This document shows, piece after piece, positions 7,901-14,648 of a DNA stretch of 64,000 bases. A model generated the notes under the pieces. It saw only the letters and a program-made list of their open reading frames with translations. It was not told the origin of the DNA and made no database searches. The stretch comes from Saccharomonospora glauca K62 (GTDB lineage Bacteria; Actinomycetota; Actinomycetes; Mycobacteriales; Pseudonocardiaceae): assembly GCF_000243395.2 (NCBI RefSeq), contig NZ_CM001484.1, positions 3,404,524-3,468,523 of the forward strand. Direction: 5' to 3'. The translations under genes were made by a program, and so were the position numbers. Each line of letters begins with the position of its first letter. Within the stretch, counting starts at the first letter, position 1.

Positions 7901-7919
7901 TGTGAACTCGCGGTACACA
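7901..7919. promoter_or_regulatory. Inverted-repeat operator, cassette 1
   Basis: TGTGAAC-N5-GTACACA is an imperfect 7-5-7 inverted repeat whose inner bases are AC...GT. It ends 32 bases before the ATG of the peptide gene, exactly the distance seen in cassette 3. TACCGT ends 7 bases before that ATG and looks like a -10 element (TANNNT) for a leaderless transcript. Confidence 0.5.
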
Positions 7920-7951
7920 AACTCCCCGATCAGCTTCCTACCGTTCCGCGC

Positions 7952-8086
7952 ATGAGCTGGAACAGCGGATCATGCCGTGGCGGGGGCCGTGCGACGTGGA
8001 CGGGGCAGGAACCGACACCGGCCACGACCGAGGACGAGCAGGAGACCACGGCCGCATCGTCGAGCGACGAGGGCGGTGACCGGTGA
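7952..8086 (+). CDS. small conserved peptide, cassette 1 (44 aa)
   Basis: It starts MSWNSGSCRGGGRATWTGQE and continues as a Thr/Ser/Glu-rich tail ending DEGGDR. Near-identical copies lie at 9878 and 13406, always directly downstream of an HTH-TPR regulator and always overlapping the next gene by GTGA. There is no Shine-Dalgarno sequence; a TACCGT box 7 bases before ATG suggests leaderless translation. No signal peptide is evident. I do not know the function. A regulatory ligand of the upstream TPR protein, a RiPP-like precursor, or a partner of the coupled helical protein are all possible. Confidence 0.65.
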   Translation: MSWNSGSCRGGGRATWTGQEPTPATTEDEQETTAASSSDEGGDR

Positions 8087-8358
8087 TCGCCCGCGACCGC
8101 GAACTACTGACGCGACTGGGACAAGTGAACGCCAGCATCGGTGAGGTCGTGCTCGCGCTCACGGCCGCCCAGGACGGCGGCGAACTGCCCGCCAACGGGC
8201 TTCGCGAAGTCGGCCACACCCTGCGCACTCTCGCCGAGGACATGATCGCCCGCGCCGACGAACTCGACACCACCCCACCCGAACTCCCCGGCAGATGCAC
8301 CCTGTGCGGCACCGAACCCATCGCTGAAAGCCACGTCGCGGCTGTGCCGCTGGGGTGA
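8083..8358 (+). CDS. small helical protein with partial zinc ribbon, cassette 1 (91 aa)
   Basis: GTG 8083 overlaps the stop of the peptide gene (GTGA), so translation is probably coupled. Residues 1-62 are predicted to form long helices (MIARDRELLTRLGQVNASIG ... LRTLAEDMIARADELD) and are almost identical in the copies at 10009 and 13546. A CTLCGTEP knuckle follows, but the second half of the ribbon seen in copy 3 is absent. Function unknown; the fold suggests a dimeric or partner-binding protein. Confidence 0.7.
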   Translation: MIARDRELLTRLGQVNASIGEVVLALTAAQDGGELPANGLREVGHTLRTLAEDMIARADELDTTPPELPGRCTLCGTEPIAESHVAAVPLG

Positions 8359-8564
8359 GACACCGGCCAGCACGAGGTCCGCACCCGCCGGTCCGAACCT
8401 TGAGCACGACGCCCTCGGACGCCCGCACGGCTGGGCCGCTTTGTGCTTTCGATCACGCACTTTCCGCTACTCTCGTGAGTGATTCTCTTCGTGGAAGAGC
8501 GTGTCTCGGCTTAACCACCGGGTTTCCGTGAAGAGGACATCACTCCGCAAACGAGGTGATCCGC
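8359..8564. promoter_or_regulatory. Promoter region of cassette 2 regulator
   Basis: About 200 bases separate cassette 1 from the next regulator. They contain a locally AT-richer stretch (8440-8490) with TCAC/GTGA half-sites around 8453 and 8476. Just before the regulator, GAGGTGATCC (8553-8562) matches the 3' end of 16S rRNA over ten bases, an unusually strong ribosome-binding site that favours GTG 8565 as start. No gene is apparent in this gap. Confidence 0.4.
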
Positions 8565-9791
8565 GTGCACGTCGACGAACTCGCCGGGAAACCCGTAGGA
8601 GAGCGCATCCAGGCGTACCGCGAACGACGCGGCATGTCCCGCCCCGTCCTCGCTGGTCTGGTTGGCCGTTCTCCCGACTGGCTCAAGAAGGTCGAGCGAG
8701 GTCACCTGCTACCGCCGCGGCTGGAGATGTTGGTGAAGTTGGCCGACGCGCTCGGCCTGCACGATGTCACCGCGCTCACCGGAGATCAGGCGGTCACGGT
8801 CAGCGCCGTCCGTCGGGAAGGCCACGAGGCTGTGCCCGCGATCCGGGAAGCAATCGAAGAGACCATCTTGGTGGTTGACCGGGAGATGCACCACGACGTG
8901 ACGGATCTGGTCGACCGGGCCGCCTATGCCTGGCGGGTGTGGCACACCTCGGCCACGCCGCGCGCCGATGTCGGCCGCGTACTGCCGTCGCTGTTGCGGG
9001 ATGCGCGCCGAGCCGCCCGTGTACTTACCGGCCCCGACCGTCGCACGGCGAATACCGCGCTCGTCGCCGCATACGCGCTGGCGGAGCAGGCGTTGGCGTG
9101 GGTGTCGGACTCGGCATTGCTGTGGATGTCCGCTGACCGGTGCATGACGGCCGCCGAGCAGGCCGACGACCCAGTGAGCCTCGCTGCCGCGGCATGGGTC
9201 GTGGGCAATGTGTGGAGAGCGACGGGCCGTGAGGAAGACGCGCTGCGGCTCGCGGTCGACGCGGCCGCCGTGCTCGCGCCGTATCTCGACGGCGATGACG
9301 ACACCATCCGTGCCCTGTGGGGCGCGTGTCGGCTGCACGCGGCGATCACGGCCGCGCGACTCGGCCGGGAGGGGGACGCGTTCCGTTACCTCGACGACGC
9401 CGACACGATCGTGACACGACTCCCCGGCAGCTATGCGCACCCGTGGACGTTGTTCGGCCGAGCCAACACCGATCTGACCGGGGTGTCGGTCGCCGTCGAC
9501 CTCCGCAAGAGCGGAACCGCGCTCGACAAGGCCGACGCCGTCGACCCGGACGTGATCCCGTCTCGGGATCGCCGGGCCCGGCTATGGCTGGAAACCGCCC
9601 GCGCGTACGCCCAGCGACGCGACTACACAGGCGCGCTGCACACCCTGCAACGCGCCACGGCGGCGAGCACGGAATCAATGCGCTGCCATCCACTGTCCCG
9701 TGGCCTGGCCGCCGAACTGGTCACCTCGGGCGGTCGGCTGATCCAGAAAGAAGCACAAAGCCTCGCGTCACAGCTCGGCGTCCTCACCTGA
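8565..9791 (+). CDS. HTH-TPR transcriptional regulator, cassette 2 (408 aa)
   Basis: N-terminal HTH (residues about 12-68: GERIQAYRERRGMSRPVLAG, then SPDWLKKVERGHLLPP) and a long Ala-rich helical TPR-type region (for example AAYALAEQAL, AAWVVGNVWRATGREEDALR). It shares architecture but little sequence with the cassette 1 and 3 regulators. Downstream lie an inverted repeat, the peptide gene 9878 and the helical gene 10009. I chose GTG 8565, eight bases after GAGG, over GTG 8556, which lies inside the Shine-Dalgarno sequence. Confidence 0.83.
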   Translation: MHVDELAGKPVGERIQAYRERRGMSRPVLAGLVGRSPDWLKKVERGHLLPPRLEMLVKLADALGLHDVTALTGDQAVTVSAVRREGHEAVPAIREAIEETILVVDREMHHDVTDLVDRAAYAWRVWHTSATPRADVGRVLPSLLRDARRAARVLTGPDRRTANTALVAAYALAEQALAWVSDSALLWMSADRCMTAAEQADDPVSLAAAAWVVGNVWRATGREEDALRLAVDAAAVLAPYLDGDDDTIRALWGACRLHAAITAARLGREGDAFRYLDDADTIVTRLPGSYAHPWTLFGRANTDLTGVSVAVDLRKSGTALDKADAVDPDVIPSRDRRARLWLETARAYAQRRDYTGALHTLQRATAASTESMRCHPLSRGLAAELVTSGGRLIQKEAQSLASQLGVLT

Positions 9792-9799
9792 CCGGGCAA

Positions 9800-9816
9800 G
9801 GGGACAAACCGTCCCC
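9800..9816. promoter_or_regulatory. Inverted-repeat operator, cassette 2
   Basis: GGGGAC-AAACC-GTCCCC is a perfect 6-5-6 inverted repeat just after the regulator stop and 61 bases before the peptide ATG. Its core GGACAAACCGTCC matches the cassette 3 repeat core GGACATTCCGTCC at 11 of 13 positions. A further palindrome GACATGTC lies at 9833-9840, and the -10-like TACCGT again ends 7 bases before ATG 9878. Confidence 0.6.
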
Positions 9817-9877
9817 CTCAGGGCGGGGTACCGACATGTCCCTCCCGCAACCGCCTGCCCCGCCTACCGTTCCGCGC

Positions 9878-10012
9878 ATGAGCTGGAACAGCGGATCATG
9901 CCGTGGCGGGGGCCGTGCGACGTGGACGGGGCAGGAACCGACACCGGCCACGACCGAGGACGAGCAGGAGACCACGGCCGCATCGTCGACTAACGAGGGC
10001 GGTGACCGGTGA
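9878..10012 (+). CDS. small conserved peptide, cassette 2 (44 aa)
   Basis: It differs from the cassette 1 peptide only near the end (SSTNEGGDR versus SSSDEGGDR). The same leaderless-type start and the same GTGA overlap with the following gene are present. The near identity of this block beside strongly diverged regulators points to recent duplication, gene conversion or strong selection on the peptide. Confidence 0.65.
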   Translation: MSWNSGSCRGGGRATWTGQEPTPATTEDEQETTAASSTNEGGDR

Positions 10013-10221
10013 TCGCCCGCGACCGTGAACTACTGACGCGACTGGGACAAGTGAACGCCAGCATCGGTGAGGTCGTGCTCGCGCTCACGGCCGCCCAGGA
10101 CGGCGGCGAACTGCCCGCCAACGGGCTCCGCGAAGTCGGCCAGGCATTGCGAACTCTCGCCGAGGACATGATCGCTCGCGCCGACGAACTCGACACCACG
10201 GCAGTGGTCGGTGCCCAGTGA
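10009..10221 (+). CDS. small helical protein lacking zinc ribbon, cassette 2 (70 aa)
   Basis: GTG start overlapping the peptide stop. Residues 1-62 match the cassette 1 protein except for GQA in place of GHT; the sequence then diverges to AVVGAQ and stops, so the Cys-containing C-terminal part seen in the other copies is missing. It may be a truncated but still functional helical core. Function unknown. Confidence 0.65.
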   Translation: MIARDRELLTRLGQVNASIGEVVLALTAAQDGGELPANGLREVGQALRTLAEDMIARADELDTTAVVGAQ

Positions 10222-10550
10222 TGCCCCGACCGCTCCGAGGCCGCCGTGGTCGACGACCGTCCGACGCGGCTTCTCGGTGGCCTGTTGCATACGCCAATAT
10301 CTCGGCCTGCACAACTCGGACTCCCAGTTGGCGGTCTGACTCCGGATGAGGTTGAGACATTGCCTCAGGGCGTCGCTCACTCCGGTACTACGCGCGCTGA
10401 GGTTCGCGATACCGTCGGTTGCGTGCGAGTCAGGGAAGAGCTACGGAACGTGTCAGTCCCACGTGGTAGTGATGTCGCTGCACCAAGCCCTTGCCCAGAC
10501 GTTCGCCCCACCCACATGTCCCGCCATCCAACGACTACCTCCACCGGAGA
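10222..10550. other. Gene-free stretch before CRISPR leader 2
   Basis: About 330 bases after cassette 2. Rightward frames exist here but lack ribosome-binding sites and any recognisable protein pattern. It is less GC-rich than the flanking genes. I see no repeats or hairpins that I can support; it may be remnant sequence. Confidence 0.4.
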
Positions 10551-10632
10551 ACAGATGACCAGCCTCTACCCGTCCCGTGACAGACTGAATGAAAATCGCT
10601 CCTTGACCGAGTAAACGCCCAGGTCAACAAGT
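10551..10632 (+). promoter_or_regulatory. CRISPR leader 2
   Basis: It is collinear with leader 1 from ACAGATGACCA through CAGACTGAATGAAAA (10581) to CAACAAGT, 82 bases in both cases with no length difference. It directly abuts the first repeat of array 2. Confidence 0.75.
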
Positions 10633-11270
10633 GTCGGCCCCGCGCACGCGGGGATGGTCCCCATCCACGAGATCAGCGGGTGGCCGGGGAAGAGTCGGCC
10701 CCGCGCACGCGGGGATGGTCCGCGGTTGCTCGGGTTCGACCACTACATCAGGGCGTCGGCCCCGCGCACGCGGGGATGGTCCGCCCATTCCGTACTGTTC
10801 GACCAGGCGCCGCTGGTCGGCCCCGCGCACGCGGGGATGGTCCTCCCGCTGGGTTTTCCCCTCCCCTAGCGGGCTTGTCGGCCCCGCGCACGCGGGGATG
10901 GTCCTCGATGGGTAGGCCACAGAGAACGGGTAAGCACGTCGGCCCCGCGCACGCGGGGATGGTCCTCGGACCGTTGGGGTCGGAGTGTTCTCGCTGAGGT
11001 CGGCCCCGCGCACGCGGGGATGGTCCGCGTTGAGCTGATGGAGAAGCCGCCGGGAAGCAGTCGGCCCCGCGCACGCGGGGATGGTCCGAACCACAGCCCG
11101 TCACGGCCCTGGTGCGGCTCGTCGGCCCCGCGCACGCGGGGATGGTCCGCGCGAGTGTGGGTACGCGCTTCCTCGGGCCTGGTCGGCCCCGCGCACGCGG
11201 GGATGGTCCGCACCGGATCAGCACTCCGGTGTGGGTATGGGCGTCGGCCCCGCGCACGCGGGGATGGTCC
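10633..11270 (+). CRISPR. CRISPR array 2, type I-E-like, 11 repeats and 10 spacers
   Basis: The 28-base repeats recur at an exact 61-base period from 10633 to 11243, each beginning GTCGGCCCCGCGCACGCGGG and ending GATGGTCC, with ten 33-base spacers. The repeats appear uniform. The repeat matches the final repeat of array 1, not its first six. The array is followed at once by a decayed DUF2637 gene, as array 1 is. No cas genes are adjacent. Confidence 0.98.
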
Positions 11271-11339
11271 CGCAGTGCGCTTCGCTCCAAGGGCCAGGCG
11301 GTGCCACCGCATGTGGCCGGTCATCCGGGTGCGCGGCTG

Positions 11340-11751
11340 ATGGCCTGGGCCGGGTTCGGCACCGTGATCTCGGTGGCGGCGAACGTACTGCACACGTGGA
11401 TTCCGCAGCAAGGCGTAGCAGTCCGGCCTAGCTCCGCAGCTCGGCGCGGCGGTGTGGCCGCTGGCGCTACTGCTGTCGGTCGAGGTGCTGTCGCGGGTAG
11501 CGTGACTCCGGGTAACAGTGGACGGCAGCGAGATTCGGCGCCGTCACCGTGGTGGCCGAGGCGGCAGTGATCTCTACGGCCATATCCGGGACGTGCTCGT
11601 TCACTGAGGCTATGGCACCGCAGGCGCGCACGTCGGCCCGCTGGTGGTCGACGGGTTGGTGATCGTGTGCGGGTTCGCGCTGTTGGCGCTCAGCCGTGAT
11701 GAGAAACGCCGAGGAGTCGAAGAACGACATGTCAGCGACATCCACCGCTGA
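11340..11751 (+). pseudogene. Decayed DUF2637-type membrane protein gene
   Basis: Fragments in different frames spell the family. MAWAGFGTVISVAANVLHTW starts at 11340; a shifted frame gives APQLGAAVWPLALLLSVEVL then RVA and a stop. A third segment reads LYGHIRDVLVH, stop, GYGTAGAHVGPLVVDGLVIV then CGFALLALSRDEKRR, ending at TGA 11749-11751. At least one frameshift and an internal stop are present. It is better preserved than the remnant at 6430-6592, showing that both follow a CRISPR array and precede an HTH-TPR cassette. Confidence 0.7.
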
Positions 11752-11764
11752 GAGGACACCCCAC

Positions 11765-11980
11765 ATGGTCACGCCGGAAGAGAAACGTAAGGCGCTATTC
11801 AGCATCATCGGAAACGGGCTGTACCTGCTCGTGATCGCCGCTGCCGTCGTGTTCCTGGTTGTCATCGCGATCAACAGCGATGGCGGCTACTCGCTCGGTC
11901 TGCTGCTCGGGCGTGTTGCGCTCGTGCTCGCCGTGATCTACCTGCTCGTGCGGTTCGTCAAGTGGGCGGCACGAAGATAG
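11765..11980 (+). CDS. small two-helix membrane protein, 71 aa
   Basis: It begins MVTPEEKRKALFSIIG and has two predicted membrane segments (residues about 17-36, LYLLVIAAAVVFLVVIAI, and about 45-64, LLLGRVALVLAVIYLLVRF), then a KWAARR tail that should face the cytoplasm. ATG 11765 follows AGGA at a workable distance; upstream in-frame starts lie within the DUF2637 pseudogene. Function unknown. A hairpin terminator follows 17 bases after the stop. Confidence 0.65.
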   Translation: MVTPEEKRKALFSIIGNGLYLLVIAAAVVFLVVIAINSDGGYSLGLLLGRVALVLAVIYLLVRFVKWAARR

Positions 11981-11997
11981 CAACCGCGCTCGCCGAA

Positions 11998-12030
11998 GCG
12001 GCCCCGGCACCGTGTGGTGTCCGGGGCCGC
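11998..12030. terminator. Hairpin terminator after small membrane gene
   Basis: GCGGCCCCGG ... CCGGGGCCGC arms enclose a 13-base loop in which CACC/GGTG can also pair. It separates the small membrane gene from the cassette 3 regulator. Confidence 0.7.
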
Positions 12031-12163
12031 TTGCTGTTCGGGGTGACGTACCGATCGGCTCCTGGCTACGCTGTGCGGCGGACCCTTCGCGTGCTTCGCC
12101 CCGCATGAGGAACCCTGGGGCGACGCGGAGGAATCCCGGCCACGCGACGAAGGGGGTACCCCC

Positions 12164-13342
12164 ATGCAGGAGATCGGCGCACGCATCAAGGCCCTACGCG
12201 GCAAGCTACTCACCCAAAAGCAACTCGCGGACGCTGCGGGCGTGTCGGTGGACGTGATTCGCAAGCTGGAACAGGGCACCCGTAAGACCGCCGCGATCGG
12301 CACGCTCACGAAGATCGCCCGCGCTCTCGACGTGTCCCTGCCCGAGCTTCTCGGACAGCGCACCTCCGTGCCCACCGGTGAAGCGGACGGCGGCGTGGTC
12401 GCACTTCGACAGGCCCTCTCTCCCATCGACGACCTCATCGGCGACATCACAGGTGAGCCCATCACGCTCGACGACGCGCGCCGCGCCGTCGACTACGCCT
12501 GGTCGGCGTACTGGGGTGGCCAGTACGACCACCTCGCCACCATCCTGCCGTCCACGTTGCCGCAGTTGCGAGCCACCATGCACGCTGCCAGTGCAGACCA
12601 GCGATCCGCCGCGGCTGAGTTGCTTGCTCGTGCCTACTGGGTCACCGGCTGCACCCTCGTCCATCTCGGCCAGACCGACATCGCCTGGCAGTCCATCCGT
12701 CTCGCCCACGACACCAGCGGTCACGGCTCCGACGAGCTTCTTACCGCTACCATCCGCGGGTCGATCGCGTGGCAGCTCCTCGTACAGGGCCGTTACGACG
12801 AGTCCCACCGCGTCGCTGTCCGCACTGCGGAGACGATCGAGCCCCGCGGGGATGTGCCGTTGCCGCACCTGTCCGCGTACGGCAGCCTCATCCTCACCGC
12901 GGCCACAGCGTCCGGCCGCGCGCGGCGGGTCGGCGAAGCTCAGCACCTTGTTGGCCAGGCCGCCGCCGTAGCAGGCCGCATGGGTGTGGACCGCCACGAC
13001 TACGAAACCTACTTCGGCCCGTCTCAGGTTGTGATGCAGACCGTCGATGTCTGCGTGGTCACTGAGGACTACGCGGGCGCACTCGACGCCGCGAAACGGA
13101 TGCCGCGTGGTACCGCACTGCCGTTGGCGTCCCGGTGTCGACACCTCGCCGACCAGGCATTCGCGCACGCCCGTCTTGGCCATGCCCAACGGGCCGTTGA
13201 CGCGCTGCTCATCGCAGAATCGATGGGGCCCGACTGGATTCGACACCAGACACTGCCGCGCCGCATTGTTGGCGAGCTGCTGGAGCGTGACCGGCAGTCG
13301 CGTCTTCGGAGCCTCGCCCGCCGCCTCTCCGTCACCGGATAG
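12164..13342 (+). CDS. HTH-TPR transcriptional regulator, cassette 3 (392 aa)
   Basis: N-terminal XRE HTH (residues about 4-62: IGARIKALRGKLLTQKQLAD, SVDVIRKLEQGTRK) followed by a helical TPR-type domain (AAELLARAYWVTGCTLVHLG, AHARLGHAQRAVDALLIAES). ATG 12164 follows AAGGGGG. A 7-5-7 inverted repeat lies 12 bases after the stop, ahead of the peptide gene. It is diverged from the other two regulators, so the three sensors probably recognise different signals. Confidence 0.85.
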   Translation: MQEIGARIKALRGKLLTQKQLADAAGVSVDVIRKLEQGTRKTAAIGTLTKIARALDVSLPELLGQRTSVPTGEADGGVVALRQALSPIDDLIGDITGEPITLDDARRAVDYAWSAYWGGQYDHLATILPSTLPQLRATMHAASADQRSAAAELLARAYWVTGCTLVHLGQTDIAWQSIRLAHDTSGHGSDELLTATIRGSIAWQLLVQGRYDESHRVAVRTAETIEPRGDVPLPHLSAYGSLILTAATASGRARRVGEAQHLVGQAAAVAGRMGVDRHDYETYFGPSQVVMQTVDVCVVTEDYAGALDAAKRMPRGTALPLASRCRHLADQAFAHARLGHAQRAVDALLIAESMGPDWIRHQTLPRRIVGELLERDRQSRLRSLARRLSVTG

Positions 13343-13354
13343 CCCGGTCGGGTA

Positions 13355-13373
13355 GTAGGACATTCCGTCCTAC
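13355..13373. promoter_or_regulatory. Inverted-repeat operator, cassette 3
   Basis: GTAGGAC-ATTCC-GTCCTAC is a perfect 7-5-7 inverted repeat ending 32 bases before the peptide ATG 13406. Its core resembles the cassette 2 repeat. The -10-like TACGGT ends 7 bases before that ATG. The position suits autoregulated control of the peptide gene by the upstream HTH protein (inference). Confidence 0.65.
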
Positions 13374-13405
13374 CTGGACATGCCGAAGCGGCCTACGGTC
13401 CGCGC

Positions 13406-13549
13406 ATGAGCTGGAACAGCGGATCATGCCGTGGCGGGGGCCGTGCGACGTGGACGGGGCAGGAACCGACACCGGCGACAACCACGCCTGAGAACGATCG
13501 GGAGAACGCGGACGCGACGAAGTCGAGCGACGAGGGCGGTGACCGGTGA
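13406..13549 (+). CDS. small conserved peptide, cassette 3 (47 aa)
   Basis: The first 25 or so residues (MSWNSGSCRGGGRATWTGQE then PTPATT) equal those of cassettes 1 and 2. The middle differs (TPENDRENADATK) and the end SSDEGGDR is conserved again. Conserved ends with a variable linker suggest that both termini matter. The GTGA overlap with the next gene and leaderless-type spacing are preserved. Confidence 0.65.
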   Translation: MSWNSGSCRGGGRATWTGQEPTPATTTPENDRENADATKSSDEGGDR

Positions 13550-13947
13550 TCGCCCGCGACCGTGAACTACTGACGCGACTGGGACAAGTGAACGCCAGCA
13601 TCGGTGAGGTCGTGCTCGCGCTCATGGCCGCCCAGGACGGCGGCGAACTGCCCGCCAACGGGCTTCGCGAAGTCGGCCAGGCATTGCGAACTCTCGCCGA
13701 GGACATGATCGCCCGCGCCGCCGAACTCGACACCACCCCACCTCCACGTCCCGGCAGATGCGCCCTGTGCGGCACCGAGCCCGTCGCTTGTCCCCATGCT
13801 GAGGCGTGGATGGTCGAAAGCCGCTTCTGTGTCGACTGCATCGACCACTGCCTCAGCGATGCCCGCCACGGCCACTGGTGCCCCGTTGATGCCTTCGCCC
13901 ACGCTCAGGAGACCTCTTTTCGAGGTAAGGCCCGTCTCGATGCATGA
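13546..13947 (+). CDS. small helical protein with full zinc ribbon, cassette 3 (133 aa)
   Basis: GTG start coupled to the peptide gene. Residues 1-62 are the conserved helical core. The C-terminal part has Cys/His pairs CALCGTEPVACPH and FCVDCIDHC plus HGHWC, enough for one or two zinc sites, followed by a basic tail. This is the longest of the three paralogues; copies 1 and 2 look like shortened versions. Its stop overlaps the start of the gene at 13940. Confidence 0.7.
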   Translation: MIARDRELLTRLGQVNASIGEVVLALMAAQDGGELPANGLREVGQALRTLAEDMIARAAELDTTPPPRPGRCALCGTEPVACPHAEAWMVESRFCVDCIDHCLSDARHGHWCPVDAFAHAQETSFRGKARLDA

Positions 13948-14224
13948 CTCACCCGTCGTCGTGGTCACCCCACCACCCGAGACCGAGGCCGAGCGGACCG
14001 CACGGCTCTGTCTGCCGGACGTCTGGCAGTGGCCCGACCGTGACCCCGATCCCCCACCCGAGAACGTGATCGCCGAAGCCCACACGGCACTACACCGGTG
14101 TGAGGAGCCAACCCTGCCGATCCTGCACGCCGTCCTCGACGGACTCCGGCGACAACTCCCCCACACGGCCCCGGAGACACCGGGGAGTGGAAGGGATTCC
14201 CTCCTCCGGTGGCAGACTGAATGA
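13940..14224 (+). CDS. hypothetical Pro/Glu-rich protein, 94 aa, overlapping CRISPR leader 3
   Basis: ATG 13940 overlaps the preceding stop (8 bases shared), suggesting coupling. The sequence starts MHDSPVVVVTPPPETEAERT, has an acidic Pro-rich middle (WPDRDPDPPPENV) and a helical C-terminal half (IAEAHTALHRCEEPTLPILH). Its stop codon falls inside the conserved CRISPR leader. It is found only with the third cassette. Function unknown. Confidence 0.5.
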   Translation: MHDSPVVVVTPPPETEAERTARLCLPDVWQWPDRDPDPPPENVIAEAHTALHRCEEPTLPILHAVLDGLRRQLPHTAPETPGSGRDSLLRWQTE

Positions 14225-14264
14225 AAACCGCTTGCTGCTCGGGTAAACTCCCAGGTCAGCAAGT
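14213..14264 (+). promoter_or_regulatory. CRISPR leader 3
   Basis: A 52-base segment from CAGACTGAATGAAAA to CAGCAAGT, equal in length to and collinear with leaders 1 and 2 but more diverged in its middle. The first 12 bases overlap the end of the upstream reading frame. Confidence 0.7.
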
Positions 14265-14536
14265 GTCGGCCCCGCACACGCGGGGATAGACCGCGGACGT
14301 TTGGGCGGCTATCGCGGACGCCGCGGTCGGCCCCGCACACGCGGGGATAGACCGTTCCGCAGGATCGCCCACAGCCACGAGCCCTTGTCGGCCCCGCACA
14401 CGCGGGGATAGACCCGGCGGCCGCCTCGGCCGCCTCGGCCGACGCTCGTCGGCCCCGCACACGCGGGGATAGACCGTAGCCGTCCTCCTCGTCGAGGTCC
14501 CAGCCACCGTCGGCCCCGCACACGCGGGGGTACCCC
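14265..14536 (+). CRISPR. CRISPR array 3, type I-E-like, 5 repeats (last degenerate) and 4 spacers
   Basis: Repeats start at 14265, 14326, 14387, 14448 and 14509 with 33-base spacers. The repeat differs from arrays 1 and 2 at the loop (CCCCGCACACGCGGGG) and the end (GATAGACC). The fifth repeat keeps the stem but then turns into GGTACCCCC, where it meets the truncated leftward reading frame at 14531-14625. No cas genes are adjacent. Confidence 0.95.
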
Positions 14537-14625
14537 CAGTGGACGTGTCTGGTCCAGACCAAGACGAACGCTCCGCTCACCCAACGCTTTGCGAGTGCCC
14601 CGAGGAAGTCGGACACGTCGCTCAC
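14531..14625 (-). pseudogene. Truncated small reading frame abutting CRISPR array 3
   Basis: GTG 14625, with a perfect GAGGAGG six bases upstream, starts VSDVSDFLGALAKRWVSGAF then VLVWTRHVHWG before the frame runs into the array. It begins 24 bases after the stop of the sialidase-fold gene in the same direction, so the two were probably one operon. The well-formed start with a missing remainder indicates that the rest was lost at the array junction. Function unknown; a phage structural or lysis gene is possible from context. Confidence 0.5.
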
Positions 14626-14648
14626 GCCCGCCTCCTCGGGGCCGTGTT

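Noticed and set aside
10246-10614. 122-codon rightward frame between cassette 2 and array 2
   Set aside because: No ribosome-binding site, no recognisable protein pattern, and its end overlaps the conserved CRISPR leader.
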